A stretch of 64,000 nt of DNA from Paraburkholderia acidicola (lineage in GTDB: Bacteria; Pseudomonadota; Gammaproteobacteria; Burkholderiales; Burkholderiaceae), in NCBI RefSeq assembly GCF_002362315.1, contig NZ_MTZV01000006.1:2666001-2730000 (forward strand). The letters are read 5' to 3'. The notes below the pieces were generated by a model. That model saw nothing but the letters and a program-made list of their open reading frames with translations. It did no database searches and was not told the DNA's origin. This document shows, piece by piece, positions 25,947 to 34,793 of the stretch (position 1 is the stretch's first letter; each line of letters begins with the position of its first letter). The translations under genes were made by a program, and so were the position numbers.

Positions 25947-25972
25947 TTCACAGGTGCTCCCTCACCTGTGAA
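25947..25972. promoter_or_regulatory. 10-bp perfect inverted repeat upstream of map
   Basis: TTCACAGGTG and CACCTGTGAA flank a 6-base centre. It lies about 255 bp upstream of the map start and 34 bp beyond the 3' end of the beta-helix lipoprotein gene. There is no T-run, so operator or RNA hairpin are both possible. The rest of 25693-26005 holds no gene I can support. Confidence 0.4.
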
Positions 25973-26005
25973 TTCCTGCGCTCGCTGATTGCGCATCGGC
26001 ACATT

Positions 26006-28576
26006 TCACGGCGCGATATAGACGCCATTCATGGTCGCGTAGGTACCCGACAGCTTGGTCACGGTGATGGTGTGCTGGCCGCGAGTCAGCAAGGGAGACG
26101 TGTACACCGCCACGTTGGAGTGTCGTACTCCATCGGCGGGCACCGTATTCACGACTTGTTGTGCGCCACCATCGATGGCGATACCCAGGTTGCCCTGATC
26201 GATGTATTGCTCACCGAAAACCTGGATGACCGTACCGGTAAACGACAGGGTCATCGTATCGCTATTGTTCGTCGTGTAATGAAGGTCATGCAGGTAGTCA
26301 TAAAAGGACGACCGGTTGTTGGCGTCCTGCCATGAGCCGCTGTAGGTGATCTGCGATGAGTTATCGCCAATGCGGCCATTGATGCTGCTTTCCGTGATGG
26401 CATCGCGAATTCGTTTTCGTCCTGCATGATCGAGCAATGTCGAGGGGATATCCGACATGGCCGAGATGGTGACATTCCCACTGTCGTTGCTGGCGTCGAC
26501 TGGTAGCGGCGGACAGGTGTTGTAGTCGTTCAGCGCCGCATCGACATAATTCCCGGTGATCCAGAGGTGCCCTGTGGGCTCGCATCCACCCTGCACAGAT
26601 TTAAACGGCCCGATCGAGTTGAACGAAGCATTGCCCTTCCAGTTGATCCACTCCGAACCGGCATCGTCGTAGTAGGTTCTCATGACGTTGTTGCTGTTGT
26701 ACGAGACATTGCCGGTCACCTGCATTCCATGAGCGAGTGTGGCCACCGGATCGATCGTCACGCCATCGGCTTTGTACTGATACTGCGCCTGGTGACCTTC
26801 GATGTAGATCGCTCCTCCGTCCGTCAGTCCCGACATATAGTCATGCAGTAGATTGTCGCTGAGGGTATTGCTGTCATTGACGTTGGTTGAGTTGTCCGGA
26901 TGAGCGGAGTTGTCGACATGCCCCTGGATCACACCGGCGGTAATGGCCGAATAGGGCACGTCGTGAATCTCGTTTTGCGTGACAACCGTCTTGCGGCCGA
27001 ACAGCAAGGTAATGCCGCATGCGGACGGATAATCCGTGCCGACGTTGTGAATCAGGTTACCGATGATCTTGTTGTCTCTCATGATCTCGTTGACACCGAT
27101 CACATCGTTTGCCACCAATGCCAGATCGGGATTGCAATTCTGTTTGATCGTCGTGGCATCCGACGAGTGAGTGGGTGTCGGGTCGGACGTGCAGCCCATC
27201 AAGATTCCCGTCGAAGCAATCGAGGCGAACTCGTTGTTCCGGATCAGGTTATCCGACGATCCGTACATGAACGCGAGGCCCGCGCCTCCCAGATCGATGA
27301 AGCGATTTCCCGTGAACGAAATACGGTTCGATGCGCTGAAGCTGACGTTGGCCAATGGCTGAGATAAGGCACCCCAGGGACACGTACCAGCGGGAGATGA
27401 GAAATTGCACATGCCCTGATTGCCGCCTGCGGTGGTCATCCGCAGATTGCTTTGGACGTCGGCAAACCCAACCGAGGTAGATGGATCGTTCCAGGTCGCG
27501 TAGGAAAACTGCAGGCCAGAGAACGTCACGTCATGCAGCGGGTGGGCTAGCGATCCCGCACCCTGCAGCAGGGTCTCCAGGCGGGGAAGCTCCACATCCA
27601 GTGTGGCGATCTGCTGCCCGGGTAGCGGCTGGTAGTAAAGGACGTTGGCTCTCGAATCGAGAAACCACTGGCCTGGCTGGATCAAGGCCTGGGCATTTTG
27701 TATCGATGACGGCATCGTGCTGGAATTCATCGATGGCAGACCGCCGCTGGGCTGTGCGAACGACAGGCGATTGGTGACATTGGTCCAGCACGGCTGCGCC
27801 ATGGTCAGCGTGCCGTTCGAATAACCGGTCACTCTGCACCGCGATTCAGTCCACGCGCCATTGCCCTGGGTATAGACGAACTCGACATTGGCAAGCTGCG
27901 CCGCATTCAACCCGGCGAACCAGGTCATGGCGACACTGTCGTTAGCGATGTTGTAGCCGGTCGCTGAGCCTGTCCAGCCGCCAACAAACCCAAGCTGGTC
28001 GGGCGTCTGTTGCGCCACCCGTGCGGGCGCGCCGTTGATGTAGAGCTGTCGGGAGTTGCTGCCAGCCGGTGCTGGAGCTGACCATACTCCGCCTGTGCCA
28101 GATTGCGACCATCCTGTGACCTGCGTCGCGCCGGAGATCACCGGGTGCGCACCGGTCATTGCCCTCCACACGACCGGGTGGCCTGGCGCCCCGGAATCCG
28201 CCGGACCGAATTTCAACGGGCTCGCGAGCCGGTATACGCCATCGGCAAGCTGAACCTGCACGTCGGTCACGCCGGAAAACCGCAGCGATCGAACGGCACG
28301 TTGAGCGCCGCTCAGATCACAAGGGGCGCTTCTCGAACAGTCGCCCGATGACCCGGATGGACTCGCATAGAGCATCCTTGACGCGCTATTCGCAGTACTG
28401 GGCGCCGCAACGTTTTGCGCCGCCAGTTCGGCTTTCGACAGACTGGTGCCTTCTCCATCCCCTCCGCAGCCTGCCAGCACCACACTCACACCAACCACCA
28501 TCGTTCGAAGCAATCTATACATCACCGCCGATGAGCGTAGCGGGGCGTTGCCCTTCACTGAACTGACTGGAGTCAT
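26006..28576 (-). CDS. Right-handed beta-helix lipoprotein, probable polysaccharide-active
   Basis: This is a large (856-residue) exported lipoprotein with a lipobox around SVVLAGCGGDGEG. It opens with YASPSG..GDCS-x2-PCDLSGAQRAVRSL and PADSGAPGHPVVWRAM, typical of secreted right-handed parallel beta-helix proteins. Repeated N-x2-I/F turns follow (NRISFTGNRFIDLGGAGLAF, DNLIRNNEFASIASTGI, NKIIGNLIHNVGT). A C-terminal ~110-residue beta-sandwich (FTGTVIQVFGEQYIDQGNLG) looks like a carbohydrate-binding module. Such proteins are lyases or glycosidases of polysaccharides. The start has AGGGA upstream. The lipobox resembles those of the GH92 proteins at 42.6 and 45.9 kb. Confidence 0.82.
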   Translation of the reverse strand: MTPVSSVKGNAPLRSSAVMYRLLRTMVVGVSVVLAGCGGDGEGTSLSKAELAAQNVAAPSTANSASRMLYASPSGSSGDCSRSAPCDLSGAQRAVRSLRFSGVTDVQVQLADGVYRLASPLKFGPADSGAPGHPVVWRAMTGAHPVISGATQVTGWSQSGTGGVWSAPAPAGSNSRQLYINGAPARVAQQTPDQLGFVGGWTGSATGYNIANDSVAMTWFAGLNAAQLANVEFVYTQGNGAWTESRCRVTGYSNGTLTMAQPCWTNVTNRLSFAQPSGGLPSMNSSTMPSSIQNAQALIQPGQWFLDSRANVLYYQPLPGQQIATLDVELPRLETLLQGAGSLAHPLHDVTFSGLQFSYATWNDPSTSVGFADVQSNLRMTTAGGNQGMCNFSSPAGTCPWGALSQPLANVSFSASNRISFTGNRFIDLGGAGLAFMYGSSDNLIRNNEFASIASTGILMGCTSDPTPTHSSDATTIKQNCNPDLALVANDVIGVNEIMRDNKIIGNLIHNVGTDYPSACGITLLFGRKTVVTQNEIHDVPYSAITAGVIQGHVDNSAHPDNSTNVNDSNTLSDNLLHDYMSGLTDGGAIYIEGHQAQYQYKADGVTIDPVATLAHGMQVTGNVSYNSNNVMRTYYDDAGSEWINWKGNASFNSIGPFKSVQGGCEPTGHLWITGNYVDAALNDYNTCPPLPVDASNDSGNVTISAMSDIPSTLLDHAGRKRIRDAITESSINGRIGDNSSQITYSGSWQDANNRSSFYDYLHDLHYTTNNSDTMTLSFTGTVIQVFGEQYIDQGNLGIAIDGGAQQVVNTVPADGVRHSNVAVYTSPLLTRGQHTITVTKLSGTYATMNGVYIAP

Positions 28577-28835
28577 GGGGTGTTCCCTCTGTTCGTGATT
28601 GCGCTGACATTGCATTTATCGATAAAGGGGAGTCGCTGATTTTCAGATTTTGATGAGAAAGTTTGCGTATAAACAAACAATTCATATGCGAACGCTATCT
28701 TAAGTGCGACGCACCAAAACATTAGGGTTTTTGCTGATCTCCGTTCATCGCCCTGAATGTCTGGAAGTCCGCACAGCCTGCTAAGGTCAGCTTCTCGATC
28801 AACCCCAAAGCAATACGCCATTCAGGAAAGCGACA

Positions 28836-29384
28836 ATGAGTGCACAAGGGCTTCTGATTTCTCTGTTTCGATACAAGGCATGGGCTGACGAAGGGCTGAT
28901 TGCAGGGCTGGCCAGGCTTGAGGAGGAGGCGCCAGACGACGAGTACTACACGGCGGTTAGCGTCCTCAATCACGCTCACATCGTCGACCGGATTTTCGTC
29001 GCCAATCTTCAGCGTGTGAGGCACGCCTATACGAAAACAGAGACGGCCGAGGTGCCGAAACTGGAGGATCTATCGAGAGCAATCAGAGAAACGGATCAAT
29101 GGTATGTCGCGTACCTTGAGCGTCTGGACGAGACCGAACTTACCGAAGCGATTGAGTTTGTTTTCACAGATGGGACGCCTGGACGAATGTCACGCGAGGA
29201 AATGCTTGGACATATCATTGCCCACGCCGGATACCATCGCGGCGAAGTGGGTCGAATCCTGACTCAGCTAACCACGTCCTCGCCGCGTGACACTTTTACT
29301 GGCTATCTTCACGAAGTCGAGCCCGCGCGTCGAGGGCTGCCAGGCGAACACCGAACTACGCTTCCGCCAGTACCCGCTCGATAA
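28836..29384 (+). CDS. DinB-family protein
   Basis: This 182-residue four-helix protein has the DinB signature: LFRYKAWADEGL at the N-terminus and three His positions at the usual sites (LNHAHIVDRIF, then HIIAHAGYHRGEVGRIL). These His bind a divalent metal; some relatives are thiol-dependent transferases. It overlaps the convergent DsbA-type gene by 29 bp at its 3' end and is divergent from the beta-helix lipoprotein gene. Confidence 0.88.
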   Translation: MSAQGLLISLFRYKAWADEGLIAGLARLEEEAPDDEYYTAVSVLNHAHIVDRIFVANLQRVRHAYTKTETAEVPKLEDLSRAIRETDQWYVAYLERLDETELTEAIEFVFTDGTPGRMSREEMLGHIIAHAGYHRGEVGRILTQLTTSSPRDTFTGYLHEVEPARRGLPGEHRTTLPPVPAR

Positions 29385-29997
29385 CCTGTTCAAACGCTTC
29401 CACCGGTTGGCCGCCGCTCACCAGGTAGCGATTGTTGAAGATGAACGCCGGTACCGACTGGATGCCCATCGCCTGGTATTTGTGTTCTTCAGCGCGAACT
29501 TCGTCAGCGTACTGTCCGCTTTGCAGCACACCACGCGCTTCTTCTGCGTCGAGCCCCACCGATTGCGCCGCTTCGACGAGCACCGCATGATCGCTCGGGT
29601 CTTTGCCGTCGGAATGATAGGCGCGCAACAGCGCCATTTTGAGCGGTACCTGCTTGCCTTGAATACTCGCCCAATGCATCAGGCGGTGCGCATCGAATGT
29701 GTTGTAGACGTGGTCGCGCGATCCGAAGACGAAGCCGACACTCGCGCCGCGCTCGCGGATCATCGCTTGTGTTTCGGCGATCTGTTCCGGTGTACGTCCA
29801 TATTTTTTGCCGAGATAGTCGACGATGGCTTCGCCACCGGGTCCCATCTGCGGATTCAGTTCGAACGGATGAACGGCGATTTGCGCGTCGACTGTTTCGT
29901 CGAGACGCGCCAGGGCGAGCTGCAGCGATGACAGGCCGACTGCACACCATGGGCACGCGACATCGGAGACAAGATCGATGGTGATGGTTTGTTTCAT
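29356..29997 (-). CDS. DsbA-family oxidoreductase, FrnE-like
   Basis: This 213-residue cytoplasmic protein has the thioredoxin-fold CPWC motif near the start (SDVACPWCAVGL), the helical insertion typical of FrnE (FVFGSRDHVYNTFDAHRLMHWA) and the cis-Pro segment SVPAFIFNNRYLVSGGQP. FrnE-like proteins act as disulfide oxidoreductases or isomerases. ATG 29997 is chosen as it gives the normal start MKQTITIDLVSD. Confidence 0.88.
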   Translation of the reverse strand: MKQTITIDLVSDVACPWCAVGLSSLQLALARLDETVDAQIAVHPFELNPQMGPGGEAIVDYLGKKYGRTPEQIAETQAMIRERGASVGFVFGSRDHVYNTFDAHRLMHWASIQGKQVPLKMALLRAYHSDGKDPSDHAVLVEAAQSVGLDAEEARGVLQSGQYADEVRAEEHKYQAMGIQSVPAFIFNNRYLVSGGQPVEAFEQVIERVLAEA

Positions 29998-30115
29998 TGC
30001 TTTCCTGATGGGGTAATGTGCAGTGCAGCCGGGCTGGCATCGCACTGGATTTCCGCACAGGTTAGCTCGAAACGCCGATCCTTGCAGTGACCCCGGATCG
30101 TCCCGCACGCGTCTG

Positions 30116-30859
30116 CTACGTGAGATTGAGCCCGCCGTCCGAGAGCAGAATCTCGCCCGTCAGATAGTCCGAGGCGACCAGCAATGCAACCGCCTGCGCG
30201 ATGTCTTCAGGACTCGCTGCCCGGCGCATCGGCGCGCGCTCTTTCCAGAGTTGCTGCGCCTGTGTCCAGCCAGCAGTAAGCGGTGTATCCACGAGTCCAG
30301 GCGCAACCGCATTCACGCGGATATCGGGTGCAAGCGACACAGCAAGCAAACGGGTCACATGGTTTAACGCGGCCTTGCTCGCTGCGTAAGGAATGGACGC
30401 GCCCTTGGGACGAACGCCTGCGTGCGAACTGACGTTCACGACACAACCTGGTCTTCCACGTGCAGCAGCTTCACGTAAGGCTGCTTCCGCTTCGGCCACG
30501 AGACGAAACGGCGCGATCACGTTGACTTCATGCAACTCATGCCAGACATCCGGCGTGGCCGCGGCGAGATCGGCATGGGGGATAACGCGACTGATCCCGG
30601 CGTTGTTCACCAGGACATCGAGTCGACCCCACGCAGCAATGGCCTCTCGAATCAACTTCACGCGGTCTGCGTCGTTGGCCAGATCGGCTTGCACGTACGT
30701 GGCCGAACCGAGTTCACTGGCCAGTGCATGTCCCACTTCGACTGAACTGCGCGAATGCAGGACGACAGCGTATCCATCCAATGAGAGCCGGCGAGCAATC
30801 GCAGCCCCGATACCGGAAGTCGAACCAGTGACCAGTGCAACAGGCTGCGAAGTTTTCAT
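30116..30859 (-). CDS. Short-chain dehydrogenase/reductase
   Basis: This 247-residue enzyme has TGSTSGIG (cofactor), LVNNAGIS, the Ser of VVNVSSHAG and the YAASK pair, and ends with LTGEILLSDGGLNLT, the usual SDR C-terminus. The substrate cannot be told. It stands alone between the FrnE-like gene and a membrane protein gene. Confidence 0.9.
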   Translation of the reverse strand: MKTSQPVALVTGSTSGIGAAIARRLSLDGYAVVLHSRSSVEVGHALASELGSATYVQADLANDADRVKLIREAIAAWGRLDVLVNNAGISRVIPHADLAAATPDVWHELHEVNVIAPFRLVAEAEAALREAAARGRPGCVVNVSSHAGVRPKGASIPYAASKAALNHVTRLLAVSLAPDIRVNAVAPGLVDTPLTAGWTQAQQLWKERAPMRRAASPEDIAQAVALLVASDYLTGEILLSDGGLNLT

Positions 30860-30921
30860 GGAGGTGCGAGTGGTGTGTTTAAACCGGCCGGGTTCGTACT
30901 GATGAGTCCGGTTTCAACGAC

Positions 30922-31725
30922 TTACGCCGTCGTAACGGCGCGTTGCTTATCGAGGTTCGCGCGCCGTGCCATCGCTATCCGCCGGGTACCCCATTGCACG
31001 AGCATCGCTAGCGCTGCAGCTTCTACAAACGCCACGGCAGCAGGTTGATGAAGCAACGCGAACGAAAGCAGCAAACAGAACGCGGCAAACGAAAACCTGC
31101 CGAGTACCATGCCGCGCAATAACGAAACGACGAAGTCGGACCCGTGTGCGCGATGTGACGATACCGACAGCACGGTTCCAAGCAACGGGAAGACTGCGAA
31201 CAAACCACTCCACGTCGGGCCCATCCGTCCCGACAGCGACGTCACTACGATCGTCAGCGTTGCGCCCGCCACCATTCTGCCGATCAGATCGGAGCGTGTC
31301 AGCGGCGCACCTGCTGCGACGGCCGCACTGCGTGGCAAAAACGATTGACCGAAGCAGACGGCTGCGAAAGCCACAATGGCAGCCCATATCGGCGATGTCG
31401 GCAGGAACGAAAGGGCACACGCGCAAACGAACCACGTGCAGAGACCGGCAACGAGCGCAACCGGCCACGGACGCGAACGGCACGTCCATGCATAAGCGAA
31501 ATTGAACGCTTCCGACGCGAGGATCGCAGAGAGGGAAAGTATCGCGGCACGCGCGCCGAAAGCCGGGCCGTGCGCGAGGACGAGGAGGTAAAGAATCGGA
31601 CCGGCTACGACGGGTAGGCCGGCCAGCCATCCCGCGATGGCCGGTCCCCACCATTTGCCCGACATCGAGACGATAAGCAGAAACAGCGGGACGAGCGTGA
31701 GCTTGAGCGCAAGCATGCCGGTCAC
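30922..31725 (-). CDS. Integral membrane protein downstream of argG
   Basis: This ~267-residue protein has about eight hydrophobic helices across its length and a basic C-terminus. I recognise no transporter motif with confidence. It starts 15 bp after the argG stop (GTG 31725, or ATG 31716), so it is probably cotranscribed with argG. This suggests a transport or permease role linked to arginine or citrulline, but that is inference from position. Confidence 0.7.
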   Translation of the reverse strand: MTGMLALKLTLVPLFLLIVSMSGKWWGPAIAGWLAGLPVVAGPILYLLVLAHGPAFGARAAILSLSAILASEAFNFAYAWTCRSRPWPVALVAGLCTWFVCACALSFLPTSPIWAAIVAFAAVCFGQSFLPRSAAVAAGAPLTRSDLIGRMVAGATLTIVVTSLSGRMGPTWSGLFAVFPLLGTVLSVSSHRAHGSDFVVSLLRGMVLGRFSFAAFCLLLSFALLHQPAAVAFVEAAALAMLVQWGTRRIAMARRANLDKQRAVTTA

Positions 31726-31740
31726 GGTTCCTGGCCTCGC

Positions 31741-33087
31741 TTATTTGCCTTGCTTTTTGCTGTCGTCCTTCAGCTCCGGCAGCGCCGAGGTGTCGCCTGG
31801 TGTGAGCAGACCCACCTTGGCGTAGACCTGAAGCTTGTCGCGCGTGTCGGTGATATCCAGATTCCGCATCGTCAGTTGGCCGATCCGGTCGCGCGGCGAG
31901 AACGTCGACGCGACCTTTTCCATCGACAGCCGTTCGGGCTGATACGTCAGGTTCGGCGAGCGCGTGTTCACGATCGAATAGTCGTTGCCGCGACGCAGTT
32001 CAATTGTCACTTCGCCGGTGATCGCACGGGCGACCCAGCGTTGCGCCGTTTCGCGCAGCATGATTGCCTGCGGATCGAACCAGCGGCCCTGGTACAGCAG
32101 ACGTCCGAGCCGGCGACCGCTCTCGCGATACTGCTCGATCGTGTCTTCGTTATGGATGCCGGTCACAAGCCGTTCGTACGCGATGTACAGCAGCGCGAGC
32201 CCCGGGGCTTCGTAAATGCCGCGGCTCTTCGCTTCGATGATCCGGTTCTCGATCTGATCGCTCATGCCGAGTCCGTGACGTCCGCCGATCCGGTTTGCTT
32301 CCAGCAGCAGTTCGACCGCGTCCGTAAACTCCACGCCGTTCAGTGCGACCGGCCGGCCTTCTTCGAAACGGACCGTGACCTGTTCGCGGGCGATCTGCAC
32401 GTCGTCGCGCCAGAACGCGACACCCATGATCGGGTTGACGATCTGGATACCGCTTTCAAGGCTCTCGAGATCCTTCGCTTCGTGCGTCGCGCCGAGCAGA
32501 TTGGAGTCGGTCGAATAGGCTTTCTCTGCAGACATCTTGTAGCCGAACCCTGCCTTGTGCATGAATTCGGACATCTCCGCACGGCCACCGAGCTCGTCGA
32601 TGAACGCCTGATCGAGCCACGGCTTGTAAATCTTCAGGTCCGGGTTCACGAGCAGGCCATAGCGATAAAACCGCTCGATGTCGTTGCCTTTATACGTGCT
32701 GCCGTCGCCCCAGATATTCACGCCGTCCTGCTTCATCGCGGCGACGAGCATGGTACCTGTCACAGCGCGGCCGATCGGCGTCGTGTTGAAATAGGTCACG
32801 CCCGCCGTCGAAATATGGAAGGCACCGGATTGCAACGCCGCAATGCCTTCAGCAACCAGCTGGGCCCGGCAATCGATCAAGCGTGCGTTTTCTGCGCCAT
32901 ATTGCATCGCCTTACGCGGGATCTCGTCGTAATCCGTCTCGTCGGGCTGGCCCAGATTTGCCGTGTAGGCGTACGGTACGGCGCCTTTGACGCGCATCCA
33001 GTGCAGCGCCGCGCTGGTATCGAGGCCGCCGGAGAACGCGATGCCCACGCGTTGCTGCAGCGGAAGGCTTTCGAGAATAGTAGTCAT
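31741..33087 (-). CDS. argG: Argininosuccinate synthase, E. coli-type
   Basis: This 448-residue enzyme joins citrulline and aspartate using ATP. The N-terminus TTILESLPLQQRVGIAFSGG and blocks such as NIWGDGSTYKGNDIERFY and GMSDQIENRIIEAKSRGIYE closely follow E. coli ArgG, with the ATP-loop FSGGLDTS near residue 20. ATG 33087 has AGGCAATCCTC upstream. It is divergent from an Lrp-type gene and close to a DDAH gene that makes citrulline. A membrane protein gene follows in the same operon. Confidence 0.95.
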   Translation of the reverse strand: MTTILESLPLQQRVGIAFSGGLDTSAALHWMRVKGAVPYAYTANLGQPDETDYDEIPRKAMQYGAENARLIDCRAQLVAEGIAALQSGAFHISTAGVTYFNTTPIGRAVTGTMLVAAMKQDGVNIWGDGSTYKGNDIERFYRYGLLVNPDLKIYKPWLDQAFIDELGGRAEMSEFMHKAGFGYKMSAEKAYSTDSNLLGATHEAKDLESLESGIQIVNPIMGVAFWRDDVQIAREQVTVRFEEGRPVALNGVEFTDAVELLLEANRIGGRHGLGMSDQIENRIIEAKSRGIYEAPGLALLYIAYERLVTGIHNEDTIEQYRESGRRLGRLLYQGRWFDPQAIMLRETAQRWVARAITGEVTIELRRGNDYSIVNTRSPNLTYQPERLSMEKVASTFSPRDRIGQLTMRNLDITDTRDKLQVYAKVGLLTPGDTSALPELKDDSKKQGK

Positions 33088-33447
33088 CTGAGGATTGCCT
33101 GGTTGAAGGTGACGCAAGAACTAAAGGATGAGGTTGCGGCGCGATGCGGCTCGGTAGGGCTGATTCAATGGACGATTTTCGGCGATCTCGGCGTCGTTGT
33201 CGAATCTGTCATGGATGCACAGTTACTTGCCCGCGGCCGCTCGCGCCGCCCGATAGACGCATTATTTCTAAAATTCTGGCCAGCAAAAAGCCGTCAATAG
33301 TGTCAGTTTTGTCGATAAAATAAGCAAAATGCTACATCGCGCCAGCAATATGATCGATTGGCGCCAACAAGGGCAGTGCCGCGAACAGTTTATTCCGGGG
33401 CGTTTCATCTTGCTGACCGGCTCTGATTATCAAAAGGACCCACGCAC
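33088..33447. promoter_or_regulatory. Divergent promoter region argG / Lrp-type gene
   Basis: This 360-bp region holds no gene. A short AT-rich inverted repeat, TTTTG (33307-33311) and CAAAA (33325-33329) around TCGATAAAATAAG, lies about 120 bp before the Lrp-type start and fits the AT-rich palindromes bound by Lrp/AsnC proteins. The assignment is by position and composition only. Confidence 0.4.
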
Positions 33448-33879
33448 ATGATCGTGCTCGACGACATCGACCGGCAACTCATCGCGCTGCTGCGCGACAA
33501 TGCGCGGCTGCCGGTCGTCGCGCTCGCGAAGGAACTGCGGGTCGCGCGCGCGACCGTGCAAAACCGGATGACGCGACTCGAACAGGGCGGTGTGATCGTC
33601 GGCTATACGGTGCGGCTGAAGGCAAGCGCGGAGCGTCACCGGATCCGCGCGCTGATGTCGATTGCCGTGCAGGGTAATCGGGCCGCGTCGGTGGTCAAGG
33701 TGCTGCGCGGGCATCCGAACGTCGCGACGATTCATAGCACGAACGGCCGTTGGGACATGGTCGCGGAACTGCAGGCGGATTCGCTGGAGAGCTTCGATCG
33801 CGTGCTGGGCACGATTCGGTTGATCGATGGGATTGCGACTACCGAGACGAGCATTCTGCTGTCGACGCATAAGGCGTGA
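33448..33879 (+). CDS. Lrp/AsnC-family regulator
   Basis: This 143-residue regulator starts LDDIDRQLIALLRDNARLPVVALAKELRVARATVQNRMTRLE, the Lrp winged HTH. A C-terminal RAM domain follows (HPNVATIHSTNGRWDMVAELQADSLESFD) that binds amino acids. AAGGA precedes the ATG. It lies between argG (divergent) and ddaH (30 bp downstream), and probably controls both in response to arginine, citrulline or a methylarginine. Confidence 0.92.
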   Translation: MIVLDDIDRQLIALLRDNARLPVVALAKELRVARATVQNRMTRLEQGGVIVGYTVRLKASAERHRIRALMSIAVQGNRAASVVKVLRGHPNVATIHSTNGRWDMVAELQADSLESFDRVLGTIRLIDGIATTETSILLSTHKA

Positions 33880-33908
33880 GTTCGGCGAACCGGTCAGGAG
33901 GAGTTTCG

Positions 33909-34667
33909 ATGCATTTCACGAAGGCAATCGTTCGTCGTCCCGCCGCATCGTGCGGCGCCGGCCTCACCACTGCGCAGTCGGGCGCTCCCGACTACGACAG
34001 GACGCTGACGCAATTCCAGGCCTACTGCGACGCGTTTCGTTCGCTTGGTATCGAACTGATCGAACTACCGATGCTCGATGCGTTCCCGGACGGCCATTTC
34101 GTCGAGGACGTCGCTGTCGTTACCGCGGAATTCGCGGTTGTCACGCGTCCGGGCGCACCCGCGAGGCGTGGCGAAATCGATTCGATCGCCGCACCGCTTG
34201 CTGCGCATCGCACCTTGCTACCGATGCGCGATGGCCGTCTCGACGGCGGCGATGTGATGCAGGTCGACACACGCTTCTACATCGGACTGTCGGGCCGTAC
34301 CGATGCAGCCGGTATCGCCGCGTTCGAGGCACTCGTGGCGCCGCACGGTTACACCGTCGAGGCGATTCCTCTCGAAGCCGGGCTGCATTTGAAATCGGTG
34401 GTCAATTATCTCGGCGACGATATGCTGCTCGTGACTGAAGCGCTGGCGGGGCATCGTGCGTTCGATGATTTTCGCCGGATGGTGATCGATGCGGCCGACG
34501 AGTACGCATGCAACACGCTGCTGGTCAACGGTGCGCTGCTCACGCCCGCTGGTTATCCGCGCGTGCAGGAGAAAATCGCTGCGCTCGGCATGCCGCTGCA
34601 CATGCTCGACGCGAGCGAATTTCGCAAGATGGATGGTGGATTGACTTGCCTGTCGCTGCGGTTCTAG
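33909..34667 (+). CDS. Dimethylarginine dimethylaminohydrolase (DDAH)
   Basis: This 252-residue amidinotransferase-fold enzyme converts methylated arginines to citrulline and a methylamine. The catalytic residues are clear: His160 (LEAGLHLKSVV) and Cys247 (GGLTCLSLRF) close to the C-terminus, as in bacterial DDAH. FVEDVAVV (~64-71) and GRLDGGDV are conserved substrate-pocket blocks. CAGGAGGAG precedes ATG 33909. It is probably cotranscribed with the Lrp-type gene. Confidence 0.92.
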   Translation: MHFTKAIVRRPAASCGAGLTTAQSGAPDYDRTLTQFQAYCDAFRSLGIELIELPMLDAFPDGHFVEDVAVVTAEFAVVTRPGAPARRGEIDSIAAPLAAHRTLLPMRDGRLDGGDVMQVDTRFYIGLSGRTDAAGIAAFEALVAPHGYTVEAIPLEAGLHLKSVVNYLGDDMLLVTEALAGHRAFDDFRRMVIDAADEYACNTLLVNGALLTPAGYPRVQEKIAALGMPLHMLDASEFRKMDGGLTCLSLRF

Positions 34668-34793
34668 CCAGGTCCGGCGTAACGATCGCATACCGAGAAC
34701 GTTTGCCGGACCATCGGCGCTCATTGGAGCATGAGCGTTTAGTCCATGCCGGGCCTGTTGTTCGACCAGGACCGGCCAGATCCCGTCACACCG

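Noticed and set aside
31750..33300. 516-codon plus-strand open frame
   Set aside because: It lies antisense to argG, whose product is strongly conserved; long antisense frames are expected in GC-rich DNA.
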